In this document: piece by piece, positions 25,931 through 37,180 of the stretch
Layout: every line of letters begins with the position of its first letter
Numbering within the stretch: the first letter of the stretch is position 1
DNA from: Sipunculus nudus
Lineage: Eukaryota > Annelida > Sipuncula > Golfingiida > Sipunculidae
Reading direction: 5' to 3'
Assembly: GCA_026874595.1 (NCBI GenBank)
Contig: CM049317.1
Span: 33,036,901 to 33,100,900, forward strand
DNA length: 64,000 nt
Notes under the pieces: generated by a model
Databases searched by the model: none
Told to the model about the DNA's origin: nothing
Seen by the model: only the letters and a program-made list of their open reading frames with translations
Program-made: the position numbers and the translations under genes

Positions 25931-27262
25931 GGTTATACTTTAGTGGTAGGATTTGTGTTGATGGTTATAATTTAGTGGTAGGAATTGTGTTGATGGTTAT
26001 ACTTTAGTGGTAGGAATTGTGTTGATGGTTATACTTTAGTGGTAGGAATTGTGTTTATGTTTATACTTTAGTGGTAGGAACTGTGTTTATGGTTATACTT
26101 TGGTGGTAGGAATTGTGTTATGGTTATACTTTAGTGGTAGGAACTGTGTTTATGGTTATACTTTAGTGGTAGGATTTGTGTTTATGGTTATACTTTAGTG
26201 GTAGGATTTTGTTGATGGTTATACTTTGGTGGTAGGAATTGTGTTTTTGGTTATAATTTAGTGGTAGAAATTGTGTTTATGGTTATACTTTGGTGTTAGG
26301 AATTGTGTTTATGGTTATACTTTAGTGGGAGGATTTGTGTTTATGGTTATACTTTAGTGGGAGGATTTGTGTTTATGGTTATACTTTAGTGGTAGGAACT
26401 GTGTTTATGGTTATACTTTAGTGGTAGGAATTGTGTTTATGGTTATACTTTGGTGGTAGGAACTGTGTTTATGGTTATACTTTAGTGGTAGGAACTGTGT
26501 TTATGGTTATACTTTAGTGGTAGGAACTGTGTTTATGGTTATACTTTAGTGGTAGGAACTGTGTTTATGGTTATACTTTAGTGGTAGGATTTGTGTTGAT
26601 GGTTATAATTTAGTGGTAGGAATTGTGTTGATGGTTATACTTTAGTGGTAGGAATTGTGTTGATGGTTATACTTTAGTGGTAGGAATTGTGTTTATGTTT
26701 ATACTTTAGTGGTAGGAACTGTGTTTATGGCTATACTTTGGTGGTAGGAATTGTGTTATGGATATACTTTAGTGGTAGGAACTGTGTTTATGGTTATACT
26801 TTAGAGGTAGGATTTGTGTTTATGGTTATACTTTAGTGGTAGGATTTTGTTGATGGTTATACTTTGGTGGTAGGAATTGTGTTTTTGGTTATAATTTAGT
26901 GGTAGAAATTGTGTTTATGGTTATACTTTGGTGTTAGGAATTGTGTTTATGGTTATACTTTAGTGGGAGGATTTGTGTTTATGGTTATACTTTAGTGGTA
27001 GGAATTGTGTTTATGGTTTTACTTTAGTGGTAGAAATTGTGTTTATGGTTATACTTTGGTGGTAGAAATTGTGTTTATGGTTTTACTTTAGTGGTATGAA
27101 TTGTGTTTATGGTTATACTTTAGTGGGAGGATTTGTGTTTATGGTTATACTTTGGTGGTAGGAACTGTGTTTATGGTTATACTTTAGTGGTAGGAATTGT
27201 GTTTATGGTTATACTTTAGTGGTAGGAACTGTGTTTATGGTTATACTTTAGTGGTAGGAATC

Positions 27263-28330
27263 GGTTTTTAAATCCATGTTTGATGATTGAAGTAAATGAA
27301 ACGACGATGATCGATTATTAATCGATTAAATCGATTATTTTAAGCACCTTCTGTATTACCGTGAAATCTGTTGTATAGAATCATATTTAGTAGTATATTA
27401 TATTATTATAATAGTATATTATGTCACGTTGTCCGAGCTGCCGCAAACATAGGGAATTCGGCCAATTTTAAAATAGTTTTCGAAGTCCGAATGACTACAA
27501 AATGTCAGCTGTCTTTTAATTTAAAAACCGAATCCTCATTGGTTCTCCTACACAAAGGAACGAAACGCCCCCCCCCCCCCCCCCCCCACGGCAAACGACA
27601 CGAGAAGTGGGTATCGAGTAGCTAATCAGGTTGCATGGAAAGTGGGTGTTCATATATATTGCCCTGGAATGCCTTGGTTTTTTTTATGCCAGTGTAGATT
27701 AGAGGGACCATTTGGTCATACAAGAACCACAGTAAGGAGTATTAAGGCTGCCCAAAACCTATACATTTAGAATTTACAGACGGCTAAAGTCAACAGCTCT
27801 GTTTAATTGACAGTAGGCTTTCTGATCATTATTCCAAGTTAATTATCAGAAGCGTCCCTCTATCCTAAACAAAAACTACTTAGATGTTGATTAAACGGCT
27901 CTGGCAATAATTACTTTTGGACCATTACCACCTTTTGGAACATCTTCTACAATTTCATTCTTGGAACATTACATACCATTTTTGCGAGTATGGTAGAAAA
28001 TAAAATCTGAAATATTTAGAGCAATATGTAAATATGTAACAGTTCTGAATTCAGAACTCAGGTCAGTTATTCGAACTATCGGAGCCTTGTTAAATTCATT
28101 TAAACTCTAAATTTACCAAGATTCACAATGCTAAAGGATCTGGTCTCAAACTCAAGTCGTTTAAAAGATATATAGTAATGGGTTTATATATTCTTTTGTT
28201 TTTAATAAAGCATGCAGCCTAATGGGAAGTTTTGACGTTATCGATAATATATCTCTGTATTCATAGTAAAGACATTTACTGTTTTTGGAACTTCACTAAA
28301 AATATTAAGGTAAGGTATTCGTGGTCATAC
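27263..28330. other. intergenic, right flank of minisatellite
   Basis: Begins with a short cluster of ATCGATTA words at about 27309-27343, then AT-rich sequence with a C homopolymer near 27569-27587. No exon-like segment recognised. Confidence 0.4.
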
Positions 28331-28845
28331 TGATAGACACCATGGGCACAATTGGGTGGGGGACCGGGTGGACATGCGCCCCCTGCCCCCCCCCCCCCTC
28401 CTCCTCCTCACACACACTCTTTTTCAACAGGGAAAGGGGGGGGGGGGGACCATGTTATGTCACCCCATTTTTTCCCATTAAATGAGTATGACGGTGTCAT
28501 TAAATATGGGCTTTAACTCCAATTAGTGAAGAATACAAGCTGTTAACAATAATGTGTCACAGTGTGGCAAATTTCCCGAAATATCAATGAAGTACAGTGT
28601 TCCTGAAATGAGTCAAATAGCAAAATGACTGATAATATAATATGATTCCCCCTTTCTGTGACTCTGTGGTACTCGTCCAATGAACGTTCAAATAAAAAAA
28701 GCAGGTTTTATTGATCGTTATATGTAAGGGTAGCATTTTTACTCCTTGCTGGTTTCTTAAGCGACACTTTTCCCTTAGAATTAAAAAAAAAAAAATTAAC
28801 CGCAGTTAGGGACACCCCTCCCACGCCAAGCCTCCTCAGCCAGTA
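28331..28845 (+). repeat. dispersed repeat family B, copy 1
   Basis: Shares an ordered set of segments with 35700-36480: a poly-C/poly-G rich head, CCAATTAGTGAAGAATACA, TATCAATGAAGTACAGTGTT, GCAAAATGACTGAT and a tail TTGCTGGTTTCTTAAGCGA. Diverged and without an open frame, so probably an old non-autonomous element. Class not determined. Confidence 0.6.
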
Positions 28846-29462
28846 CAAACACTAACAATCGTATTTCCGTGGAACGCTTGTGCACCACAACCCCCGAACT
28901 AGCTTCTGGATCCACCACTGTAACACTGTGATTATGAAACTATATAAATAAAATGGGGAGGTGAGATTTAAAAAAGTATATCCCTTTACCAAGGGTTTAG
29001 GAGAGTGTGTGTGTGTGTGTTTGGGTGTGCGTGGGTGGGTGTCTGTGTAAAATGGGGGGGGGGGGGGTCGAAGCCCATATTGAAACACATATTGCGAATG
29101 GAAATTGCGCTCCTGATAGAAACAGGCCACTCTCTTTACTCCACGTCCGATATACGATCCGATATAAAATACAATAAATGATGGAACACTGCATCTACAA
29201 TGAACGAAGCTTGTGAGGACTCACTGAAAGGAATTGCTATCGGAATGCGAAGCCGTCAAACCCGGAACTGATTTCTCAAAACCGGAAATTACAAGGTTCA
29301 ATGATCGATGAGGTGCTTCACGCCTCCATACGTCGCCGATAGTCGACATGATGAATTGCTCCATGTTCAGAGCAAGAGGACAGGGCAACGTCACCACTGA
29401 CGCATACGTGAATTAACCTGGTTATAGATAATTCACCTCATAGCTGCATCATCCATGAAGGA
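28846..29462. other. intergenic, simple-sequence rich
   Basis: Contains a (GT)n-rich tract with a G homopolymer at about 29005-29067; the minus-strand frames through it with poly-Pro are artefacts. The remainder (29200-29450) has higher G+C but no recognised gene. Confidence 0.4.
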
Positions 29463-29464
29463 AT

Positions 29465-29795
29465 GCGTGCACTCTCGATCGTTTGTGTTTGTGCGTGTGT
29501 ATGCATGTGTTTTTGTTCACAACATAACTTACGCAATCATGTACGGAATGTCATGACACCCAGGGATGAGCCAAGGGAGATTCAATTTGATTTGGTGTCG
29601 GTTCGGCTCTTAATTCGGATCCAAGAAAAACTTAAAAGAAAATTCACAAATGTGCAGTTACATATGCACGATTGAATATGGTTAAATGGGCCGAATTAGT
29701 GAATGAAAATACGGGGTGAGCGGTTACCTGCACTAAGGATTATTCATATTGCAGAGGCCTGTATTCCTGTGAGTGCATATTTCTAGTTTAATATG
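29465..29795 (+). repeat. dispersed repeat family A, copy 3
   Basis: Starts near a GTGTTTGTGCGTGTG segment shared with the 45.6 kb copy, then CGGATCCAAGAAAAAC, ATATGCACGATTGAATATGG, AATGGGCCGAATTAGTGAA and the end GAGGCCTGTATTCCTG, GTGCATATTTCTAGTT. It is among the most complete copies, about 330 bp. Confidence 0.7.
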
Positions 29796-32287
29796 TTTAC
29801 CTAATTGCGTCCACTAGCTAATTAGCTCATGCAAAAAGCCACAATAGTCGCTTAAGAATGATTCCAAAGAAAATGAAAATGTTAAGTATACATGGATGGA
29901 TCCAGACAGCATAAGTGAAAGTATGACGTTTGACCTAAAAACATGGTTTACAACAGCAAATAGGTATATGCGTGCCAAGAGTGCTGTAATAGACTCTTTA
30001 CATTAATCTTGCATGCAAAAGTACAGGGAAAGCCGACGATGCGAGAGGCATATTCCAGCGCTGCTTCACCATACCAGGCGTATATTCATCTGTTTCCCAG
30101 AATTCTTTTGTAAAAAAAGTTATTTATTAGAGCACTCTGTGCCTTGTAATATATAGAAATAACCGGCCAAGTCATATATAGGAATGTGTTTACCGTGCGT
30201 GTGGTTTCGGGAATGATAGGAATACTTTAAAATTATATCACTTCCGTATAATGATAAAAAATGAAACTACCCTTGAACATTTGTTTGAATCACCTTTTTA
30301 CGTCGATTGGTCTCAGGCACATTTTCGGACACACGCAATAGTCTTACTTACAATTGGATATTAGGGAAATTTGGTATAGCGCAAGTAAAAAAAAAAATAT
30401 ACCCAATTAAAAGGTGTTTGATGTTAATGAAAGTATTTACATTTTAATCAGGCTCTGGAATAAGATAATAATGAGCATTATGTGACAGCCAATTAAAGTA
30501 TTTTTTGCAAAGCTATTTAAAGCTTCAAACTAAAGACTATGTGGCCGGCTGGTAGACAGATGCTCTGAGTTGTTCCCAATAGGTTTTGTGGTTACAGTTA
30601 ACAGTGATCCGAATAACTTGCTTTTTGTAGAAATACGCTGCTTGGAAAGAGCTACTCACATTTTTACCGTACCTCAGAGCATGCACAGCAACATCAGAGA
30701 AGGCACGGTGTCATGAAAAAGAGAAAACACTGTAATGTATGACACTAGCTAGGGAAACTCATACATCTAAATGGGTCCGAAAGTCGTTTTAAATCTATGT
30801 GTAAGACCCATGAGGTATACATTATTATCTTGTACAGTGTTCCTTCTAATGATAAACATATTTTTTTTTTCAAATTTTCATATGATATTGCAACATTTTA
30901 TAAAAAAAGTGAACATCCAGTAACAACAAGACATATTGTGCGGGATATTTTTAAACTTGATGAAAATTAATATATCAAAATAATTGTTTTCCGCTTTCAT
31001 GTCCCTATCTACCTTAACACTGAAATTGTAATTTTAATTCAATAAAATATTACGATTTCAGTTTTCAACAAGAAAAGCACACGGGAGAGGGAAAACAACA
31101 ACAACAACAACAAAAAATACTTCGGAGATATTGTCATGGTGTTTACTATTATTCAAACGTGGCTTACTGATATTGGGTGTTTAATTAATGTACCTCTTAT
31201 TTTTGTTGCAAATGCAATTAAATATACCAACAGAAAGAACACGGTACCGGGTATACTTTATGGGGTATATAATTAATTCTAAACATGGTTTTGATTGATG
31301 TTATATGCAGGGGGTCTTGCTAGTAGTAGTAACTTAAGACTAGTTGTATCTTTACACCTTATTCCTTTTTGAATCAGCTCGGGTTGTTTTAATAAAATGC
31401 ACAGCTCAGCCAAGTAATTATAAGCTAAATTAATTAACAGCTGGATATAACTTTGGACTAGATTCATTCGAAGCAAGAACTAACGTCGGTGCATTGTTTT
31501 CTGTGTGCTTTAGAAATAAGAATGATATTTCCTAACTATTCCTATAATGTCTGACCGGAAGATTCTTGTTAAGCCAGCATTGGTTCTTAGGCACCGCCCG
31601 CGTCAATTTTAGCCCCCGTTTCAAAGAATTTTATTTTGATTTTTATCTTTTCAAGAAGATTAAATAATACAATTTTGATAAGTGTTCCATTGTAATGTAG
31701 GCCTCTTACCTTTTTAGAAAAAAATAAGTTTTTATCATGCTTTTCCCTAAAACATACAAAAAAATAATTAAAAAAAAAACGCCCGCCCGCACTGATTTAT
31801 GAAAAAGTGCCTGAGAATCATACCTTTTCTTTTTAGCCTTAACTCTGTATATTATCTGTGGTCAATTTGTCTTCGCAATATAAATTATTTGTGTAGCATG
31901 TAACGAAGAATATCATTTTACTGATTAGTTCTAGAATATGATACATACATTTGTTCACTTTTTTTTTTTTTTTGCTTTTTGTCATGATTGCTATGTCCGC
32001 CATAGTGAGATTTCACAAATATGTCCTGGGCAGTTATGAAGGAACAGCGGGATTGACCCTCCTGGAAACTTTGCATGATCACAGAGATGTTATAGGGTAT
32101 AGTTAATGGATTCATGCTGGAACACAGTTTAATGACTGCTAAGTACTGAAAATAGACAAAATTGCACAATTGAACCTCCATGTAAAATCATATAAAATGC
32201 AGTTGACCACAAAAAGAGACAAGCGATACACCCTTTCTCTCTCACTCATTCTCTCTCTCAATATTCATATATATACATCTATATATG

Positions 32288-32353
<66 letters not shown>

Positions 32354-33390
32354 TATGGGTTTGGTTTGTGTGTGTATGTCCCTTTAAGGGCTCCGTACTT
32401 ATTGGTTTAATGACCTGGATCCCCTTCCCCTTCAAACCTTTAGCACAGGAAAAAGTATTGATAATAAAGTAACTCTTAAGGTGTGAAATCCCGTGCGCAA
32501 ACCTGGTTTAGCTCATATTTTGTCATGCAGACAAACAGTTAATCGTCAATTCATCAGAGTAAGGCGCTGATACACAAATAAGGATTTGCGAGTCCATTGG
32601 ATGGACCAGCTAGTTTTTTTTTGCTAATATTTATAACAATTCACATATAATCCAAAACATGGAGACCCGAATTAGAACTGATACCTCTAACAGCATAAAA
32701 ACAAAAACTGGACTTCTCTCTCTCTCTCTCTCTCTCTGCCTACGTGTGTTTAGGAGGGAATATAATTAGCCGAGGAGATAAATATATACCCGAGCACGTT
32801 CAGATCACCCCCCCCCCCCTTCAAGAATAAAAATCACATCCATTACACTTGGTCTCTATTCAAACCTTATATCAATAAGTCATAGCCTGAACGAACCGAC
32901 CATAGTTCTTTATTAATTTTTCACAACACAAATTCTTCAAACGACCTTTGTGATTTACATTTTACATTTGTGGAAGGATTGACAGTAGATATTTGTTTCA
33001 AACTATGTTAATAGTCTCTATCATCTAATGTTTTCAATGAATTTATTTGAATTAATGTTGAATGTCGAGTTATTGGCTGATTATTTTTTATGCGGGCATG
33101 AATTCGGTATAGGTGTTGGCGGAGGCATATGCGCTCGGTGTATGGTTTCTATTTTTCTGCTGTGTTCTCAGTGAAATGCTGAAATGTTCTAAAATGCTGA
33201 AAGTTGATATACACCCAAATAAACACTGTTACCTTCATAGCAAAGTGAAAGTGTGAATAAGAGTGGGATTAAAATAAAAAAAATAAGGAATATTCAGAAA
33301 AATTAAAGTATGCCTAGATATGTGTCTATCATGCAGATAAATACTTTACCCGAATCTCATGCAGAGACATAAAAACTGAATACACACGAA
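29796..33390. other. intergenic, no gene recognised
   Basis: A long AT-rich stretch with short (ACA)n, (CT)n and (TA)n runs. I found no open segment with matching splice sites on either strand and no RNA gene. Confidence 0.4.
32293..32346. repeat. (TA)n microsatellite
   Basis: About 26 uninterrupted TA units, preceded by a CT-rich tract. Confidence 0.95.
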
Positions 33391-33391
33391 C

Positions 33392-33493
33392 AGAGAGATA
33401 GAATGGTGCAAACAACCGGCAATCGGAAGGCCATGGGTTCGATTCCTTCACGGAGTAATCCGACCTTCCTCTGTATTCATCTTCTATCTCTCT
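33392..33493 (+). repeat. tRNA-like short repeat bounded by a perfect 12-bp inverted repeat
   Basis: AGAGAGATAGAA at 33392-33403 is the exact reverse complement of TTCTATCTCTCT at 33482-33493. Between them lies a pol III box-B-like motif (GGTTCGATTCC at about 33436), followed by a short A run outside the right arm. The box suggests a tRNA-derived SINE; the flanking inverted repeat is unusual for a SINE. It lies just 3' of the CARD gene. Confidence 0.5.
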
Positions 33494-33737
33494 AAAAAAT
33501 CAACCGGCATGCATGGCTGTGATACTTCACCCACAATAGAAAGTTGCACCATAATTAAACAGAGTTCTTTAAAAGTGGAAAGGCAGCACATTTGCTGAGA
33601 CAGATTTAACAATATCCGGATTTTTCAGTCACTGGCTTGCTTTACCAAATGTGGAGTGAAACAGTGCATGATTCCAGTCCAATGTCCCTTCAAAGTGCAT
33701 TACCAATATTCAATGAATGAAGAAATATCAGCGGTTG
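33494..33737. other. 3' flank of CARD gene
   Basis: Downstream of the CARD gene stop codon on the minus strand. No consensus AATAAA was found in the first few hundred bases; a minus-strand AATAAA lies only at about 33042-33047. The length of the 3' UTR is therefore unknown. Confidence 0.3.
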
Positions 33738-33928
33738 TTATGAAGTCGTGGAGTCGGCGTCTTGGACAACAACTTGCCCACGCGCGCTCAGACACCGCTG
33801 TGCATTTCCCTCCCTCATGAACACCCCCTGCTCATGTGTCTTGTCAAGGTTGGTTGTGTGGTACGCAAGTGCTTGCGAATTTGAAGGGCTGGCGCAGCCT
33901 CTGCTGTGGCGCCCACTATCGGGTGATT
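33738..33928 (-). CDS. CARD protein gene, exon 3 (C-terminal tail, stop)
   Basis: The minus strand shows a strong acceptor (TTTAATTTCAG) directly before 33928. Entering with the single G left by exon 2 completes a Glu codon and keeps one frame open to TAA at 33738-33740. The 63 residues encoded (100-162) are polar, rich in Ser, Gln and Arg, with no domain that I recognise and no membrane segment. This is probably a flexible tail after the CARD. The matching phase with exon 2 is the main reason for calling it. A further alternative 3' exon cannot be excluded. Confidence 0.6.
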
Positions 33929-34059
33929 CTGAAATTAAATGCTGTAATTTCAAGACTTTCGTCAACAAATTATTAGATATATTTTTTTTACTTTGTTAAC
34001 TCGAAACATAACAAGAAATGCTGAGATCATTTCTACATGTATTTTCACAAGGCACAGGA

Positions 34060-34140
34060 GAGGACTTACAAGCCCGGAGATCTTGAGTTCGATTCTCAGC
34101 CTATGAGCGGAGATATTTTTCATATACCTTACCACACACG
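34060..34140 (+). repeat. possible tRNA-derived fragment
   Basis: Contains a box-B-like GAGTTCGATTCTC preceded by a degenerate tRNA-like body. It lies in intron 2 of the CARD gene. No intact cloverleaf could be drawn, so it would be a SINE relic at best. Confidence 0.25.
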
Positions 34141-34421
34141 CTATCTAAAGAAGGACATATGTTCTTTTATGCAATTTAAAGTGTGTTAAAAATGATACGA
34201 TCTGAACAATCTAACAATTTCACTAGCAAACTAACTAGAATTAATACTTTTACTACGGACACTTCTAGAGATGTTACCATTTGGAAATAGCAGAGTCTAC
34301 AACAGATATTTAATATCAGTAACAGACTGATTAATGGCCTGATGATCATGAATTAATGTCAACAGGGAGCGACAGCTAGGCCTAGCCGACATACCGTTAT
34401 ACTAAATTTCTGTAATTTTAC

Positions 34422-34581
34422 CGTGCCAGGATGACGCTTGCGCCTGGAGGAGAAAGCTGGCTATGTGACTGCGTCCTGTCTCCCGGAGAGCGTTGATGAA
34501 TTTATCAGAATCATAATCAGGTCGACGGTCCAAATGGTCTATCAGAGCCGAGACTTGCTGATGATTCGCTGGGTTTCCAGC
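34422..34581 (-). CDS. CARD protein gene, exon 2 (second half of CARD)
   Basis: Acceptor TTACATGTTTCAG and donor CACG/GTAAAA bound a 160-bp exon. It encodes residues 47-99, including VSALIDHLDRRPD and FINALRETGRSHIASFLL. Known: these match helices 4 to 6 of the CARD fold, where an LLxxLxRR segment is followed by F..LxxALRETGQxHLAxLL. The exon enters in phase 0 and leaves in phase 1, agreeing with both neighbours. The exon is clearly richer in G+C than the surrounding introns. Confidence 0.85.
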
Positions 34582-35041
34582 CTGAAACATGTAAAACAAA
34601 TCAAATGTCCAGTGTTATCTACATACATATAAGACTAGTTACCCTCACACTTTACACGTGTCGTTAACTACTGTATTATCGTCCAATCCTGATATACATT
34701 TTTGCCTACGGTTTTTTTAAAATTATATATTTTAGGATTATAACATCAGCAGGGTTTTCTGTGTTCAGAAAATTATTTTTTCAATGATTTCATTTATTTT
34801 TTTTTATAAATTGCATGGAATTCCTAAGAGAAGTGATAATTAAAATATAGAAAATGTATGTGCATTGGTATTTTCAAAATAACGATATTTGACAAAATGA
34901 CAGAATCGCTTTCTGCCGGATTATAGGAAGTCCCGGAAACATAGCGGATGATACTGTAATTTTTTACATTACAAGTGCTTGAGCTAGATACTGATTTTAC
35001 GGTATTAAGGAATACCGAGATTAAATTTGAACTATTATCAT

Positions 35042-35168
35042 TAGGGCTGGGTATTCGCCTGTACACATTTCGTATTGCAATACATTGCGATATGTGGTAG
35101 GTATTGCGAAATATATTGCGATATATCCATTGTATTAAACTTTTTTAAAAGGGTGTTTTCTGTATCTC

Positions 35169-35218
<50 letters not shown>
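35042..35218 (+). repeat. hAT-like terminal fragment plus (TA)n
   Basis: Begins TAGGGCTGGGTAT, a terminus seen in several animal hAT-type elements, followed by repeated TATTGCGATAT words and a TA microsatellite at 35169-35218. A second copy of the same terminus lies at 36490. Only one end is visible, so it is a fragment. Confidence 0.4.
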
Positions 35219-35221
<3 letters not shown>

Positions 35222-35699
35222 ATATTAATATTAAAATTATTATTAGTGAATCTTTATCATGTTAAATGTATGACACAATATAAGTTTATGCAGATAAGTT
35301 TTCTTTCAACCACGTAATATGGTAATATTACTTACTAGTAAATTGCTTACTTAGTCAAGGAATCCTCTTTCTTAAAAGGTTTGTGGATGCATTTTAAGTG
35401 AAACTTTTCATCCCATAAGTATACCTTCCATCTTCCACATATGGCTCACCTTCAAATAGGGGAGACCCTTTGGATTTTCGGCTCATAAGATTCAAGGTCA
35501 TGGTCACAGTACCGTCCTACTGATTTACATACTGTGCAGGCTACAGTTTAATATATCATATGTAATTAAGCGCCTGCTCCATTTATCAGTCCCTGCGTCT
35601 ACATACGTGTGTGTCATCGATTTAAATATTTCAATCTGCTGTCAAGAGTGAGTTCCCTCTGCCTTTACATGTAATCATCTCCTTTATTTTAGTTTTGCA

Positions 35700-36480
35700 A
35701 AGAGTCACTCAGACTCATGTCCGCAATTAGGTGGGAACAAGGGGGACATAACCCACCCCCCTTTCAACCAGAGGGGCATACTATGTTTTGCCCCCCCCCC
35801 CCCTCCACTTTTTGCTAATTTTTGCGGGGTAGGACCTAACCTAATGGTTAAGGCGTTGGACTTCGGAGCCGAAGGTTCCTTGTTTGAACCGCACCGATGC
35901 CTCAATGGCAAAATAGTGGAGTTTCGTTATAGAACCTCAGAGATTTGCTCTGATGTCTAAACGACAGGTTATGACATCTGAATTATTGCTAACCCCGTGC
36001 ATATAAAACCTGAAATTCAGAAGCCTTTGAAATAACATATCATTCTTATTATATGGATACCTTCATCATCATTCAGTGCCACCAACAAGCATCGGATTTA
36101 TCCTTTTTAAAAAGCTCTAACTGCAATTACTAAAAAATACAGGTTGTTAATGTTTCATGTTGACCATGTTTCACAGGGTCGCAAATGTCCTTCAATATCA
36201 ATGAAATGCTGTTTTTAGAAATGAATAAATTACCAAAATGGCTGATTTCCCCGTTTTCATGGCACAGTGGTACTCATTAAACGCTTACATGAAAACAATC
36301 ATGCAGATATATTATAGATTAGAATTTTTAATGAAAGAATTTTTACTTCTTGTTGGTTTCTGAAGCGATAGTATTCCCTGTAATTTTATTCTCAAATCAC
36401 TTCAATACTGCTCATTTTTATATATTATTAAATTCCTACACCACAGTAATGGGACATCCTTCCCTTGCCATAGCTCCTCG
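35700..36480 (+). repeat. dispersed repeat family B, copy 2 (interrupted)
   Basis: Aligns in order with 28331-28845: poly-C head, CTAACTGCAATTACTAAAAAAT, TATCAATGAAATGCTGTTTT, CCAAAATGGCTGAT and CTTGTTGGTTTCTGAAGCGA. Compared with copy 1 it carries an extra segment of roughly 250-300 bp after about 35815 that includes the tRNA-like sequence at 35826. It lies in intron 1 of the CARD gene. Confidence 0.6.
35826..35898 (+). pseudogene. tRNA-like sequence (tRNA-Arg type), probably SINE-derived
   Basis: The segment CCTAATGGTTAAGGCG followed by TTGGACTTCGGAGCCGAAGG resembles the D arm and anticodon arm of tRNA-Arg, and GTTTGAACC is a degenerate T arm. Anticodon-stem and acceptor-stem pairing are imperfect, so it is not a functional tRNA. 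It sits exactly where family B copy 2 is longer than copy 1, as expected for an inserted SINE. Confidence 0.5.
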
Positions 36481-36489
36481 ACTGGTATG

Positions 36490-36600
36490 TAGGGCTGGGT
36501 ATCGGTCAGCCTTTTAAGGTACAATACGTATTGCGATATAGTTAAAGCGATACCCGATACATATTGGTCTTATTCTTATAAAAATCTCTCTGAATACAGG
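36490..36600 (+). repeat. hAT-like terminal fragment, second copy
   Basis: Starts TAGGGCTGGGTATCGG and continues with TACGTATTGCGATATAG and CGATACCCGATACA, parallel to the copy at 35042. It begins directly at the end of family B copy 2. Confidence 0.4.
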
Positions 36601-36677
36601 ATTTCATAAACACATAAAAAATTGACCGTCATATAAGTCTATCATCGCTCAAACGTCATTGGAGCACCAACAACTTC

Positions 36678-36678
<1 letters not shown>

Positions 36679-36764
<86 letters not shown>
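36679..36764. repeat. (AT)n microsatellite
   Basis: About 42 uninterrupted AT units, the longest TA-type tract of the window. Confidence 0.95.
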
Positions 36765-36768
<4 letters not shown>

Positions 36769-37180
36769 TCCCCAACCAACGTGAGACTTACCCACACTTG
36801 ACAGTCTCGATTCCTTGATAACACATGCCCCCATCCCCCTCTATCACTGATAACATTGTATTAGTAATTCACCATATTGAAAAAAAAATCGAGTGGGGTG
36901 GGGGTAAATCTTGAATACATGTGGTAACAATGGCTTATGTGTCGGGTGGTGGTGTCAAAGTTAATTGCACTGGAAAGTTATGGAAGTTTTTGCAGGACTC
37001 TTTCCAAACCTTTCAGATGATATCGAAGTGAATGTTTAATTATTAAGTGTTACGGAACCTAATATCAACAGATTACGTATACGTGATGAACAAAAAATTT
37101 GTCAAGGAGATAGAAAAATCAGATTCACTAACACTAGGCAGCTTGAAGTGTCTAGTGGAATGAATAAAAAAGTCAGTGTT

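Larger units (their letters stand above)
14036..27262 (+). repeat. 13.2 kb minisatellite, 32-bp unit, about 410 copies
   Basis: Seen: an uninterrupted head-to-tail array. The unit can be written as GGTAGGAACTGTG plus TTTATGGTTATACTTTAGT, 32 bp. Variant sites recur: GGAACTGTG, GGAATTGTG or GGATTTGTG; TTTATGG, TTGATGG or TTCATGG; and TACTTTAGT, TACTTTGGT, TAATTTAGT or the one-base-shorter TGTTTAGT. Variants are linked (GGATTTGTG usually goes with TTGATGG). The plus strand is T- and G-rich and nearly lacks C (about 2 of 32). Because 32 is not divisible by three, all frames are sampled; short frames stay open where TTTAGTGG has become TTTGGTGG. No coding function is supported. Function unknown. 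Confidence 0.97.

Noticed and set aside
14036-27262. CRISPR-like array
   Set aside because: No unique spacers; repeats are directly adjacent, and the genome is eukaryotic.
33748-33999. Plus-strand 83-codon frame
   Set aside because: Antisense shadow of CARD gene exon 3, which has splice sites and phase support on the minus strand.
35826-35898. Functional tRNA-Arg gene
   Set aside because: Anticodon and acceptor stems do not pair fully and the sequence lies inside another repeat, so it is listed as a pseudogene or SINE head.
36642-36834. Poly Tyr-Ile reading frames
   Set aside because: Translation of (AT)n microsatellites.
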